From positions 1 to 64,000 of the forward strand of contig DDZZ01000057.1 in the NCBI GenBank assembly GCA_002346535.1: a stretch of 64,000 nucleotides of DNA, in the 5' to 3' direction. Under the pieces are notes generated by a model. That model saw only the letters and a list, made by a program, of their open reading frames with translations. It had not been told where the DNA came from and made no database searches. Every line of letters starts with the position of its first letter. Within the stretch, counting starts at the first letter, position 1. The translations under genes were made by a program, and so were the position numbers. This DNA is from Opitutales bacterium UBA2995 (GTDB lineage: Bacteria > Verrucomicrobiota > Verrucomicrobiia > Opitutales > UBA2995). Positions 51,701 through 60,707 of the stretch are shown in pieces.

Positions 51701-52792
51701 ATGAAAACCATCGTAACCTTTGGAGAAATCATGGGCCGTCTATGCCCATTTGGATTCAAGCGCTTTAAACAGACTCTGCCGGGAGACATCAATATCACCT
51801 TTGCCGGCGCGGAAGCCAATGTGGCTTCATCAATCAGCATGCTGGGTGGCAATGCAAAATTTGTGACCGCGCTGCCGAAACACGACGTTACGGAAGCCTG
51901 CATCAACAATCTACGGGGATTAGGTGTTGATACAAGCTGTATTGTATCTACGGATACAGGACGCTTGGGACTATACTGGGTAGAAGCTGGCGCAAATCAA
52001 AGGCCAAGCCGGGTCATTTATGACCGAGATCACTCTTCGGTAAGCATGACGCCACCAAATGCCTACGATTGGGATTCGATATACGAAGGCGCAGGATGGT
52101 TACATATCACGGGAATCACTCCAGCACTTTCGGCCATGTCGGCCGAGTCCACACTCGAGGCAGTTCAGAAGGCCAAAGAGGCAGGACTGACCGTCTCCTG
52201 TGACCTGAATTTTCGAAAGAAGCTGTGGTGCTGGGACCCGGGTACTTCGGCCAACCACCTGGCACAGAATACGATGCGCCAAATTGTTCCCTTTGTGGAT
52301 GTAGTCATTGCCAATGAGGAAGATGCATCCGATGTCCTAGGCATCCACGCCGAGAATACCGACGTTCAGGCAGGCAAAATCGACGCCGCAAAATACACCC
52401 AGGTCGCTGAAGAAATCGTGAGCCAGTTTCCCAATGTCGGAAAAGTTGCCATCACACTACGAGAAAGCATTTCGGCATCCCACAATAATTGGGGAGCCAT
52501 GTTTTACGATGCATCTTCCAAACAAACTGTCTTTTCTCCCGACCATGACGGCGAATATCAATCCTTTGAAATACGAAATATCGTCGATCGGGTAGGCGGA
52601 GGTGATTCATTCGGTGCAGGGTTGATTTTTGCGTTAAACACACCCGAACTTTCCGAGCCAGCCATCGCACTCGACTTTGCGGTCGCGGCATCCTGCCTGG
52701 CACACTCCATTTATGGCGATTATAATTTCTCCACCCGCAAAGAAGTGGAAGCATTGTTGAAGTCAGGTGGATCGGGCCGGGTCGTTCGCTGA
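51701..52792 (+). CDS. kdgK: 2-dehydro-3-deoxygluconokinase (PfkB family)
   Basis: Sugar kinase of the ribokinase/PfkB family, 363 aa, phosphorylating 2-keto-3-deoxy-gluconate (or galactonate) for the aldolase encoded just upstream. Marks: TFGEIMGRLCPFGFKRF at the start, FAGAEANVASSISMLGG (substrate-binding region) and RVGGGDSFGAGLIFAL near the C-terminus, where Asp is the catalytic base (GGGD instead of the usual GAGD). The assignment to KDG relies on the operon and the FxQ-like N-terminal features; it could phosphorylate a related deoxy-keto acid. Confidence 0.88.
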   Translation: MKTIVTFGEIMGRLCPFGFKRFKQTLPGDINITFAGAEANVASSISMLGGNAKFVTALPKHDVTEACINNLRGLGVDTSCIVSTDTGRLGLYWVEAGANQRPSRVIYDRDHSSVSMTPPNAYDWDSIYEGAGWLHITGITPALSAMSAESTLEAVQKAKEAGLTVSCDLNFRKKLWCWDPGTSANHLAQNTMRQIVPFVDVVIANEEDASDVLGIHAENTDVQAGKIDAAKYTQVAEEIVSQFPNVGKVAITLRESISASHNNWGAMFYDASSKQTVFSPDHDGEYQSFEIRNIVDRVGGGDSFGAGLIFALNTPELSEPAIALDFAVAASCLAHSIYGDYNFSTRKEVEALLKSGGSGRVVR

Positions 52793-52878
52793 CTTTCAGA
52801 CCTCAATGGCATAAAGATCCCTCATAAAATTTATCCCAACAAACCTAAAAGGAGCCTATTTAATCGAAATTGAACCTC

Positions 52879-53340
52879 ATGAGAACAATCGGAGGATTTT
52901 TGCCAGATCCTTTTTGCATACAAGAATTTGAAGAGCTCGATCTGCATTCTGAATTTGTCCAACAAAACCTTTCATTCAATAGGCATGAGGGCACTCTTAA
53001 AGGATTGCATTTCCAAAAAGCCGTAGCGGCCGAGATCAAGATTATGCGCTGCATTGCCGGAAGGATGTATGATGTGGTAATCGATATCAGGAAAGGCTCT
53101 CCAACAGAAGGTCAGAACTAAGCAGTCTAATTAACCGCAGCAAATCTGAAATCTTTGTTTATTCCGGAAGTTTTCGCCCATGGATTTCAGTCCCTCGAGG
53201 ACAACACCGAGGTTCTTTACATGATGGGCACATTATGGATTTGCAACAGGAATTCGATATGACGATCCAAAATTTGACATTCCCTGGCCGTTAGAGGTTT
53301 CTCAAATATCATAACAGGATCTGGGATTGCCTCAATGAGG
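52879..53340 (+). pseudogene. Broken dTDP-4-dehydrorhamnose 3,5-epimerase (rmlC-like) gene
   Basis: Three in-order pieces of an RmlC-type cupin can be read. 52879-53118 has TLKGLHFQKA (with the active-site His) and DVVIDIRKGSPTEGQN, then a stop. 53149-53235 has LFIPEVFAHGFQSLEDNTEVLYMMG in another frame. 53250-53316 has IRYDDPKFDIPWPLEVSQI, then TAA and a residual QDLGLPQ. These match the usual G-x-L-R-G-L-H-Y-Q, F-A-H-G-F and I-x-W-D-D-P blocks. At least two frameshifts and stops make it non-functional. In intact genomes such genes belong to O-antigen or capsule sugar synthesis. Confidence 0.8.
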
Positions 53341-53447
53341 TGATCATGAACGGGACCCATGGAACGGCAACGGATCGCGATTGGTGGATTTTCAAACATC
53401 TAATCTCCATGTCGTTCAATACAGCAGACCACTTCATAAAACGGTAA

Positions 53448-53579
53448 TCCTTAAGTGAGCTAAAAAATCACTTGCACAGTCTTCCTGAAAGTCTGGATCT
53501 GGTGCCCTATCGCATTTCATACTACAAAGAAGATTGGAGATTATACCAGTCTGAAAAGATTCGAAACTACTTGGAATAG
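53448..53579 (+). pseudogene. Fragment resembling DUF4910 aminopeptidase-like protein
   Basis: A 44-codon open stretch ending at TAG 53577-53579 reads LKNHLHSLPESLDLVPYRIS followed by YYKEDWRLYQSEKIRNYL. The run L-P-E-x-x-x-x-V-P-Y-x-x-S-Y-Y-x-x-x-W-x-x-x-x-S is the signature of DUF4910 (M28-like) proteins, which often accompany RmlC-like genes in surface polysaccharide clusters. No start or other DUF4910 part is left. Together with the rmlC fossil it marks a deleted polysaccharide cluster. 53341-53447 and 53580-53670 show nothing else. Confidence 0.55.
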
Positions 53580-53670
53580 TGCGTTCCACTAATCATTGGA
53601 TCGGTATTGCTCTTATTTGCTGGAGGCCATTCTCAGGAAATCCAAAATTTTTGCCTAACTCGCAGATTTT

Positions 53671-55317
53671 TCAGTCATGAGGATGAGGCATCCAATCTGT
53701 GGAGATACCTCTGGCATTTCGGTTTGCTTCCAACTGGTTCCAATCAACTACCCCTACCCGGTCAGCCCATCGAGTATATTTTTCCAACAAATCTTTGAGA
53801 ACATCGGAATACATAGCTGAAAGGTCATTCAACTCTGACCGATCCACTTCCATATCGTACAGTTCCCAATTCTCCCGGTCCCACCGCTTGACCAATTTCC
53901 ATATGCCTTCGCGAAAAGCACAATTTCCTTCATGCTCCCAGGCTAAGGAGGGCCGGTCCACGGAATCATCCTCAAAAGAAGCTCGCAAACTTTCGCCTTC
54001 CATTTGGGAAATGGATCGCCCCCGCCTTTCGCTTGGCCAAGGCACTCCAGTTACATCCACTACCGTGGCCATGATATCCATCAGCTGCCCGGTGCTGAAC
54101 CGCAATTCCCCTTGATCAGCAATCTCAGCTGGCCAATGGGCAATCAACGGGGTTGCGATTCCACCCTCATGTACGAAGTGTTTGTATTCGCGAAAAGGGG
54201 CGTTCGACAAGTTTGCCCAGGCAACACCGTAGCTTTGAAAAGTGGTTTCGTCTCCTGGCATGACGGCGGGATCATTGCCGTGCATCATAAGCTCACCGCT
54301 TTTGGTATGCGGGTGACATGTCAGCGGTTTAGCTCTGCCCTTCCCGGCTGGTTTATCGTACGGGTAAAACGTTTCGAAAATCTCTTCTGCACAAGCCCCA
54401 TTATCGGATAGGCAAAAGATCAAGGTGTCATCGAGTTGTCCTTCAGCCTCCAACGTATTCAGAATCCTTCCGATGCCCTGATCCATGGAATCAATTTGGG
54501 CCGCATAAACCTCCATTCTTTTTTCCTGCCATTCCTTGTCGGGCGCATCCTCCCAGGCTGGCTGTGTCGAATCTCGTTTGGTCAGTTTCGTATCCGATTT
54601 TACTATACCGAAATCAATCATTCGCTCCAACCGTTGTTCGCGCAACTTATCCCAACCTCCGTTAAATCGTCCGCGGTACTTGTCGATCGTTTCCTGCCGC
54701 GCATGCAAAGGCCAGTGAGGAGCAGTGAAGGATGTGAACAAAAAGAACGGATTGTCTTCCTTTGATTGACAATGGTCTTGAATAAAAGAACAGGCATTTT
54801 CAGCAACCGCATCTGTAAAATAGTAATCATTGTCCTGGGGAGGATCGATTGATTCGTTATCTCGCGCCAGGGTTGGTGGATTAAAAAAACTGGCTGCTCC
54901 ACCAATGATGCCATAAAAACGGTCGAACCCTCGGGCCAAAGGCCAGTTGGAACAATCGCCCTGAGTTGAAAGCTGCTGTTTACAAACATGCCATTTACCG
55001 GAGAGATAAGTACCATAGCCACCTTCCTTGAGAACCTCCGCAATGGTCACGCAGCGTTTGGAAAGGTCACCCCGGTAGCCATCGATATCGTCATTGAAAT
55101 GCGCCATGTGCCCCATCTCCACCTGATGAGGATTCATACCCGTCAATAAACTCGCACGGGTCGGGCAACACCTTGCGGTATTATAAAACTGAGTGTAACG
55201 AAGGCCGTTCATAGCCAGACGATCCAGATTCGGCGTATCAGCTTCACCGCCATAGCATCCGATATCCGAATAGCCCATGTCATCGGCCAAAATGAGAAGA
55301 ATGTTTGGTTTTTTCAT
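53671..55317 (-). CDS. Arylsulfatase (AtsA-like, CCPTR) without signal peptide
   Basis: Large sulfatase of about 548 aa. I chose ATG 55317, which gives MKKPNILLILADDMGYSDIG; the frame extends to TTG 55347 but adds no hydrophobic signal. So, unlike the other sulfatases here, it looks cytoplasmic. The formylglycine motif C50-C-P-T-R lies in the S1_4-like block NTARCCPTRASLLTGMNPHQ with VEMGHM. GKWHVCKQ gives Lys/His and CLSDNGACAEEIFETFYPYD the C-terminal metal site. Downstream toward its stop lies the polysaccharide fossil region. It could desulfate imported oligosaccharides or small sulfate esters. Confidence 0.9.
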   Translation of the reverse strand: MKKPNILLILADDMGYSDIGCYGGEADTPNLDRLAMNGLRYTQFYNTARCCPTRASLLTGMNPHQVEMGHMAHFNDDIDGYRGDLSKRCVTIAEVLKEGGYGTYLSGKWHVCKQQLSTQGDCSNWPLARGFDRFYGIIGGAASFFNPPTLARDNESIDPPQDNDYYFTDAVAENACSFIQDHCQSKEDNPFFLFTSFTAPHWPLHARQETIDKYRGRFNGGWDKLREQRLERMIDFGIVKSDTKLTKRDSTQPAWEDAPDKEWQEKRMEVYAAQIDSMDQGIGRILNTLEAEGQLDDTLIFCLSDNGACAEEIFETFYPYDKPAGKGRAKPLTCHPHTKSGELMMHGNDPAVMPGDETTFQSYGVAWANLSNAPFREYKHFVHEGGIATPLIAHWPAEIADQGELRFSTGQLMDIMATVVDVTGVPWPSERRGRSISQMEGESLRASFEDDSVDRPSLAWEHEGNCAFREGIWKLVKRWDRENWELYDMEVDRSELNDLSAMYSDVLKDLLEKYTRWADRVGVVDWNQLEANRNARGISTDWMPHPHD

Positions 55318-55480
55318 CAGGTAAGTTTGAGGTTCATTTAATTCCAACGAAATTTAATTTTTCAAGATTGATTCTCGTTGCACTGCGTGATCCTTGACTT
55401 GTTGCGGAGTGTCACCCACAAATGCCTTACTTCTCGGCCAGTCGAAACTGGTCGGTTAATCTCAATCAAAGGAATTCGAT

Positions 55481-56341
55481 ATGGAAATTGGTTTTATTGG
55501 CGTTGGCGCGATGGGTGGCGGTTTGGCCCGAAATCTAATTCGCGCGGATAAAACAGTCTTGGTCTTTGACTTGAATCCGGAAGTGGTTGAAAAAACTTTG
55601 GTGGCAGGTAACTCTGGTCGAGCGGTAGAATCATTGGATGCACTCTCCACAGTCGATATTGTCTTTACGAGTCTTCCCATGCCTCAAGACCTGGAAAAGG
55701 TCATGTTGGGCAATGACGGAATGCTGTCCAAAATGAAATCAGGTGCCACTTATATTGACGTAAGCACAATCGATCCAAATACATCGCGAAAGCTTTCGGA
55801 TGCTTGCGAGGTCTTAGGGTTACACTTCCTTGAATGTCCACTTGGCAAGACTCCCATGCACGCAGAAAAAGCGGAAGAACCGATCTTTGCCGGAGGCAAT
55901 AAAAATACCTTCGAATCGGTAAAACCAATATTAGAAATTATTGGATCACCCGTCTATTATGTGGGGAATATCGAAGCAGCCTGTGCAATTAAATTGATCA
56001 GCAACCTTGTAGGAATGACCAATGTTGTGGTTATAGCTGAGGCCATGCGAATCGGGGAAAAAGCTGGCATCAATCACAAGGATTTCCTTAAAATGATGAA
56101 TGACACCGGAGCAAAAAGCGCCCAACTGAACTTACGCGGCCCCTGGATTTCCGAAGGAGACTTTGAAAGCCGTTTCGGACTCGACCTTACCGTAAAGGAT
56201 TTACGCTTGGGATGCGAGATGGCGGAACAGTGGGGCAATGATGCAAAGACAATGAAGGTAGCTTTGGATTATTATAAACGGGCCAGCGCTAACGGACTCG
56301 GCAAAGAGGACTGTAATGCAGTTTATAAGATCATAAGCTGA
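55481..56341 (+). CDS. 3-hydroxyisobutyrate dehydrogenase family oxidoreductase
   Basis: NAD(P)-dependent beta-hydroxyacid dehydrogenase, 286 aa. N-terminal IGFIGVGAMGGGLARNLI is the dinucleotide site, TYIDVSTIDPNTSRKL the substrate-binding block (D-x-S-T), and CAIKLISNLVGM supplies the catalytic Lys. A good ribosome site (AAGGA) stands 7 bases before ATG 55481. It lies upstream of the TRAP transporter genes on the same strand and may be their catabolic partner, for example as a tartronate-semialdehyde reductase or sulfolactaldehyde-reductase-like enzyme (inference). Confidence 0.9.
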   Translation: MEIGFIGVGAMGGGLARNLIRADKTVLVFDLNPEVVEKTLVAGNSGRAVESLDALSTVDIVFTSLPMPQDLEKVMLGNDGMLSKMKSGATYIDVSTIDPNTSRKLSDACEVLGLHFLECPLGKTPMHAEKAEEPIFAGGNKNTFESVKPILEIIGSPVYYVGNIEAACAIKLISNLVGMTNVVVIAEAMRIGEKAGINHKDFLKMMNDTGAKSAQLNLRGPWISEGDFESRFGLDLTVKDLRLGCEMAEQWGNDAKTMKVALDYYKRASANGLGKEDCNAVYKIIS

Positions 56342-56372
56342 TTTCATTGTTTTATCGGTTTCACCTAGTCCC

Positions 56373-56648
56373 ATGGTTAAGGAAAAAAAGAACTCAAACA
56401 GAGGAGACCGAATCAGCCTGATTGTATTTTGGGCGTCCTCGTCGCTACTGCTAATCAATATTCTGGTTGGGAAAGGTTCTCAACTCTGGAACTGGAACAT
56501 CTTCAATTTTGGAGACCTAGGTGAATTTCTTCTGCTTTTAACTGCTTCCATTTCGATCATCGTTGTCGCCCTCCATCGCGAAGCGATCCATGGAAATTCA
56601 GCACACCTCACAAAAAATCAACCTGAAGTATATGAAGCAATCGATTGA
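56373..56648 (+). CDS. Small two-helix membrane protein in TRAP operon
   Basis: The 91-aa product has two predicted transmembrane segments (SLIVFWASSSLLLINILVG and FLLLLTASISIIVVALH) with a basic N-terminus and a polar C-terminal tail. It starts 31 bases after the dehydrogenase gene, and its last 17 bases overlap the start of the TRAP binding-protein gene, so it is co-translated. It is not the DctQ subunit, which follows separately. No family recognised. It could assist the transporter or be a leftover of another membrane protein. Confidence 0.6.
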   Translation: MVKEKKNSNRGDRISLIVFWASSSLLLINILVGKGSQLWNWNIFNFGDLGEFLLLLTASISIIVVALHREAIHGNSAHLTKNQPEVYEAID

Positions 56649-57843
56649 TCCGTTTAAGAAGTTGAATGCCATGGACCGTAGGCGATTCTTGGAGCTGTCC
56701 GCCAAGTTCGGGTTCACAACAGCAGCGATTGCCATGACCACCGCCGGTGCAGGTTGCAGCAGGGAAACCGCACAGCGAGTGAACAACGAAGAACTCGAGC
56801 GAAGGGCAGCAGCCGAATTCACAATGAACTTGGCCTCCGGTTACATTTTGGGTGCATCCCGCTCCTACCCGATCATGCAACTGGACATGAAAGAAAATGT
56901 GCAAAACTGCACCAACGGGAAGGTCTATGTGAAAATTGCACCCGGGGGGCAACTTGGGGTCGGAAGTGCTCTGGTCCAAAAAGTCCAAACAGGAACCATT
57001 CAGGCAGCCCAACATTCAATCGCAAATTTTGCACCGTTCGCTCCGGCGGCCGATGTCATAAATATTCCCTACTGGTGTGGCGAAAGCCAGAAGTTCGCCA
57101 ATTTAGTAAACTCAAACGTGTGGAAAAACGAAGTGAATCCCAAGGTCGAAGCTAAGGGATTCAAACCACTTTGGTATGTCACCATAGATCCCCGCACGGT
57201 CGCATTGCGGAAAGGTGTTACCGGTGGTCCTGTCAAAACACCTGCCCAAATGCGTGGCATGAAACTTAGGGTGGGTGGCTCAAGGATATTGCTGCAATTT
57301 TATCAATCGGTTGGCGCCAATCCCACTCCAGTAGCTTGGGGAGAAACTGCCTCCGCTATCAAACAGGGTGTGGCTGACGCCCTGGATCCCTGTGTGGAGG
57401 CTCTCTTGGTATTCGGATTCAAAGACGTTTTATCGAGTATCTCCTTCATCAACGCGGTTCCTGATGCGCAAGTCTATTCCTGCAACCTTGAATGGTTCAA
57501 CAGCCTACCATTCGACGTTCGGGAAGGAATCGAGTTTGCCAGCGAAATTACCATGCGGCAAAACCACGCCAAGGTCCCGGCATCAAGAGCTTATGCTATG
57601 GCCGAAATGAAAAAAGCTGGTATTTCCTTTTACAGCCTGAGCGACGATGAACTAGCCGAATGGAAATCTGTATCCGGAGCCCAGCTTCCCGCCTGGGACG
57701 AGATAAAAAAGAAATTGGTAGGATCGCTCGCCACCTTTGAAAAACTCGTGGATGCAGCCAATACACCTTCAGGTTATTTTGTACATGACGTTCAGAGGAA
57801 TGGGCAAGCTGGTGTAAGAATTGTGAAGGCCAAAAAGAGGTAG
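56632..57843 (+). CDS. dctP: TRAP transporter solute-binding protein (DctP family)
   Basis: Periplasmic binding subunit of a tripartite ATP-independent transporter. ATG 56632 gives 403 aa with a Tat-like signal (MDRRRFLELSAKFGFTTAAI) and a Cys right after (GAGC), perhaps a lipoprotein site. The family block around GSALVQKVQTGTIQAAQHSI, then GMKLRVGGSRILLQFYQSVG (containing the conserved Arg-x-Gly ligand region) and ETASAIKQGVADALDPC are typical of DctP proteins. These bind carboxylates through a conserved Arg. The length is slightly above the usual ~330. The ligand is unknown; sialic acid, uronates or keto acids are possible. Confidence 0.9.
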   Translation: MKQSIDPFKKLNAMDRRRFLELSAKFGFTTAAIAMTTAGAGCSRETAQRVNNEELERRAAAEFTMNLASGYILGASRSYPIMQLDMKENVQNCTNGKVYVKIAPGGQLGVGSALVQKVQTGTIQAAQHSIANFAPFAPAADVINIPYWCGESQKFANLVNSNVWKNEVNPKVEAKGFKPLWYVTIDPRTVALRKGVTGGPVKTPAQMRGMKLRVGGSRILLQFYQSVGANPTPVAWGETASAIKQGVADALDPCVEALLVFGFKDVLSSISFINAVPDAQVYSCNLEWFNSLPFDVREGIEFASEITMRQNHAKVPASRAYAMAEMKKAGISFYSLSDDELAEWKSVSGAQLPAWDEIKKKLVGSLATFEKLVDAANTPSGYFVHDVQRNGQAGVRIVKAKKR

Positions 57844-57872
57844 GGCTTCTTCATTGATAGAGCTGAAATTCA

Positions 57873-58394
57873 ATGTGTGTAAAATCGATATTCAAAAAAT
57901 TCGATCAGGATGGAGAACGCTGGTTGGCGCTGCCTTTATACACACTGGTCGTTTTAACCGTCTTTCTAGAAATCTTTCGCCGTTTTTTTCTTTCCTATTC
58001 GTCGATCTGGGCAGAGGAAGTGGCACGTTACGCTTTCATATATATTGCCTGGATCGGAGCGGCAGCAGCCATAAAAGAGCGGGCACATATTCGCATTGAT
58101 TTTCTATTGCCCCTGTTGTCGATGAGGTGGAGGACCGTCGTTTGCGTTTTTGGAGACATTGCAACTCTGGTTCTAGCAGTTCTCGCTCTAAATTGGTCCA
58201 TTGAACCGGTAATCACGTCCATTGAATTTGGATCTGTCACTCATGGCCTGCGGGTCAGTCAGGCCTGGTTTCTGATGGCAGTTCCGTTGGGGTTTACGCT
58301 GATCATCCTGCGTCTGCTTCAATCCATGAAACGTGACATTGCCGATCTTCGAGCAGGAAGACCGGTATTTGATGGAAACAAACTTTTCGACTGA
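57873..58394 (+). CDS. dctQ: TRAP transporter small permease (DctQ family)
   Basis: The 173-aa membrane protein has four helices. FLEIFRRFFLSYSSIWAEEVARYAFIYIAWIGAAAAIKERAHIRID is the diagnostic block (W-x-E-E-x-x-R-x-x-x-x-W-x-x-x-x-G-x-x-x-x-x-x-x-x-H-I), and a long C-terminal basic tail follows. It forms the membrane part with DctM. It starts 29 bases after the binding-protein gene, and its stop overlaps the DctM reading frame. Confidence 0.88.
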   Translation: MCVKSIFKKFDQDGERWLALPLYTLVVLTVFLEIFRRFFLSYSSIWAEEVARYAFIYIAWIGAAAAIKERAHIRIDFLLPLLSMRWRTVVCVFGDIATLVLAVLALNWSIEPVITSIEFGSVTHGLRVSQAWFLMAVPLGFTLIILRLLQSMKRDIADLRAGRPVFDGNKLFD

Positions 58395-59709
58395 CCCGAC
58401 GATGTACCCTCATCTGTTGCAATCTCCCGAAATCTTCCTGGGTTGGGATTTTTATCTGCCTTTGATCGGCATGGTGGTTTTCATTTTGCTCGGTGTAAGA
58501 ATATGGGTGGTTCTTGGCCTGGGTTCTTTGGCCATGCTCCTCTCGACAGACGTTATGCCTCCTTCGCTGTTGGGGGAAGCCTTATTTGATGGTGTGGATT
58601 CCTTTGCCCTGATCGCCGTGCCGCTTTTTATCCTCACTGGCGATATTATGGTGCGAACCGGCCTTTCGAATAAATTACTCGATATCGCTGAAGCAACCAT
58701 GGGCTGGCAACGATCAGGATTGGGAACCTCTACCGTCCTCGGATGCGGTTTCTTTGCCTGCATTTCAGGTTCCGATGCTGCAGACGCCGCAGCCATAAGT
58801 CGCATCACCATCGAAAGACTCGTAAAGCAAGGTTATCCAAAAGCATACGCCTGCGCGCTGGTTGCAGCCGGTTCCTGCACTGGAATTCTGATTCCCCCTT
58901 CAATCGCCTACATTATCATAGGTCTGATTCTAGGTATTTCAGCATCCACCCTCTTTCTAGCAGCTATAATTCCCGGAGTATTGATACTCCTATCGGTAAT
59001 GGCGGCAAATTTCATAACGAACCGCATGTATGATTATGAAAATTCACGAGCAGGTTTTAGATTGGGCTACTGGTGGAAAACCGTTTACGAGGGCCGTTAT
59101 GCTTTGTTGATACCTTTCGTCATTCTGGGAGGCATTTATTCCGGAATTTTTACGCCCACCGAATCGGCAGCCGTAGCAGTAGTCGTAACATTCGGAATCG
59201 GATTCGCCCAAAAAACGATCTCCCTCAAGGACATTCCGAAGATGCTTGAATCCTCGACCAAGGTTAACGGGGTCATCGTGCCAATTATAGCGATGTCGCT
59301 CCCGCTTGCCCAAACCCTGGCATCTTTGGATGTACCCCAATACTTCGTTCACAACATGATATCGCTGACCAATAATAACTTTCTGATCATGCTGCTCATG
59401 CTCCTCATCCTGATAATAGCTGGTTGCGTGATGGAAACGACGCCCAATATTGTGATCTTGGCTCCTCTGCTTCTGCCCCTAAGTCTGAAAATAGGAATGA
59501 ACGAAATCCACTTTTGTATATTTATGGTTACCGCATTGGGAATTGGATTCATTACTCCACCACTCGGGCTGAATTTATTTGTTGTTTCCGGGGTTGCCGG
59601 CACACCCGTTTTGGCGATTTCCAGATTCGCAGTACCCTTTGTCATCGCCATGCTATTTGTGGTGATTCTCCTGATGTTGGTTCCGGAATTATCGCTTTGG
59701 CTATTATAG
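58372..59709 (+). CDS. dctM: TRAP transporter large permease (DctM family)
   Basis: Large membrane subunit of the TRAP system, about 445 aa and twelve or more helices. The family features are LFILTGDIMVRTGLSNKLLD, GTSTVLGCGFFACISGSDAADAAAIS, CTGILIPPSIAYIIIG and PFVILGGIYSGIFTPTESAA, plus the late block MVTALGIGFITPPLGLNLFV. I set the start at ATG 58372, overlapping the DctQ gene by 23 bases; ATG 58402, 7 bases behind the DctQ stop, is an alternative. Couples solute uptake to Na+. Confidence 0.9.
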   Translation: METNFSTDPTMYPHLLQSPEIFLGWDFYLPLIGMVVFILLGVRIWVVLGLGSLAMLLSTDVMPPSLLGEALFDGVDSFALIAVPLFILTGDIMVRTGLSNKLLDIAEATMGWQRSGLGTSTVLGCGFFACISGSDAADAAAISRITIERLVKQGYPKAYACALVAAGSCTGILIPPSIAYIIIGLILGISASTLFLAAIIPGVLILLSVMAANFITNRMYDYENSRAGFRLGYWWKTVYEGRYALLIPFVILGGIYSGIFTPTESAAVAVVVTFGIGFAQKTISLKDIPKMLESSTKVNGVIVPIIAMSLPLAQTLASLDVPQYFVHNMISLTNNNFLIMLLMLLILIIAGCVMETTPNIVILAPLLLPLSLKIGMNEIHFCIFMVTALGIGFITPPLGLNLFVVSGVAGTPVLAISRFAVPFVIAMLFVVILLMLVPELSLWLL

Positions 59710-59756
59710 TGCTTTATTGCCTTTCATTGCGATCTGGCCAAAAGTGATCGTCTAAC

Positions 59757-60692
59757 ATGAACCTGATCAAAGTCATCGATTCCCACACCGGAGGAGAACC
59801 CACAAGAGTAGTGATCGACGGGGGTCCAGACATTGGATCGGGTTCGGCCGCGGATCTTCGCGAACGGTTCAAAAATGATCATGATTCCTTTCGTTCCGCC
59901 GTGGTGAATGAACCGCGCGGATCGGATATTCTGGTTGGCGGGCTTCTCGTAGAACCTAAAGACCAAACCTGCGAAGCCGGAGTCATATTTTTTAACAACG
60001 TGGGTATGCTAAATATGTGTGGCCATGGCTTGATCGGGTTCGTGGCAACCCTCTCACATCTTGGCCGCATCCAGCCGGGGAAACACTCCATTGAAACCTC
60101 CGTCGGCCTGGTATCGACTCAACTCCATGACGATGGGCAAGTGTCCTTCGAAAACGTACCCAGCTACCGAAAAGCCAAGTCTATAAAACTCGAAGTTGAG
60201 GGCTATGGTGAAGTTACGGGAGATGTGGCGTGGGGAGGAAATTGGTTTTTTCTGATCAAAGACCACAACTTGGAGATCGATTTTGAAAACGTAGACGAGC
60301 TCACCCAGTTCACCTGGAACGTGCGAAAAGCAGTCAACGCAAATGGCTATCAGGAAGTGGACCACATTGAGATGTTCGCCGCGCCAGAAAATCCAGAAAA
60401 CAATAGTCGTAATTTCGTCCTTTGCCCCGGAAAAGCCTACGATCGATCTCCCTGTGGAACGGGGACCAGTGCCAAGGTTGCCTGTATGGCCGAGGATGGT
60501 CTATTGCAACGGGGCGAAGTATGGCGGCAGGAAAGCATAACAGGAAGCGTGTTTGAAGGGAGCTACAGAGTTGAGGATGGGAAGGTCATTCCCAGCATCA
60601 AAGGTAGCGCTTTTGTGAATGGTGAATCAACGTTGATCCTAAATCCCGCGGATCCGCTTTGCTGGGGCATTGACAGCCAAGTAAATATGTAG
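59757..60692 (+). CDS. 4-hydroxyproline 2-epimerase / proline racemase family
   Basis: Cofactor-independent epimerase of 311 aa that inverts trans-4-hydroxy-L-proline to cis-4-hydroxy-D-proline. The two catalytic cysteines are visible: Cys88 in MLNMCGHGLIG and Cys233 in DRSPCGTGTSAK. The N-terminal IDSHTGGEPTRVV and GSDILVGGLL blocks support the 4-hydroxyproline epimerase branch (both catalytic Cys present, unlike the Ser/Thr dehydratase variants). It follows the TRAP genes by 47 bases, so uptake of collagen-derived hydroxyproline or a related compound is plausible. The next gene, a D-amino-acid dehydrogenase, would be its pathway partner but is broken. Confidence 0.9.
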   Translation: MNLIKVIDSHTGGEPTRVVIDGGPDIGSGSAADLRERFKNDHDSFRSAVVNEPRGSDILVGGLLVEPKDQTCEAGVIFFNNVGMLNMCGHGLIGFVATLSHLGRIQPGKHSIETSVGLVSTQLHDDGQVSFENVPSYRKAKSIKLEVEGYGEVTGDVAWGGNWFFLIKDHNLEIDFENVDELTQFTWNVRKAVNANGYQEVDHIEMFAAPENPENNSRNFVLCPGKAYDRSPCGTGTSAKVACMAEDGLLQRGEVWRQESITGSVFEGSYRVEDGKVIPSIKGSAFVNGESTLILNPADPLCWGIDSQVNM

Positions 60693-60707
60693 TGGAAAGG
60701 CAAATAC

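Noticed and set aside
53217..53399. Minus-strand frame containing VMIFEKPLT, resembling a Gfo/Idh oxidoreductase block
   Set aside because: The plus strand of the same DNA clearly encodes the end of an RmlC-like protein; the resemblance is an antisense coincidence.
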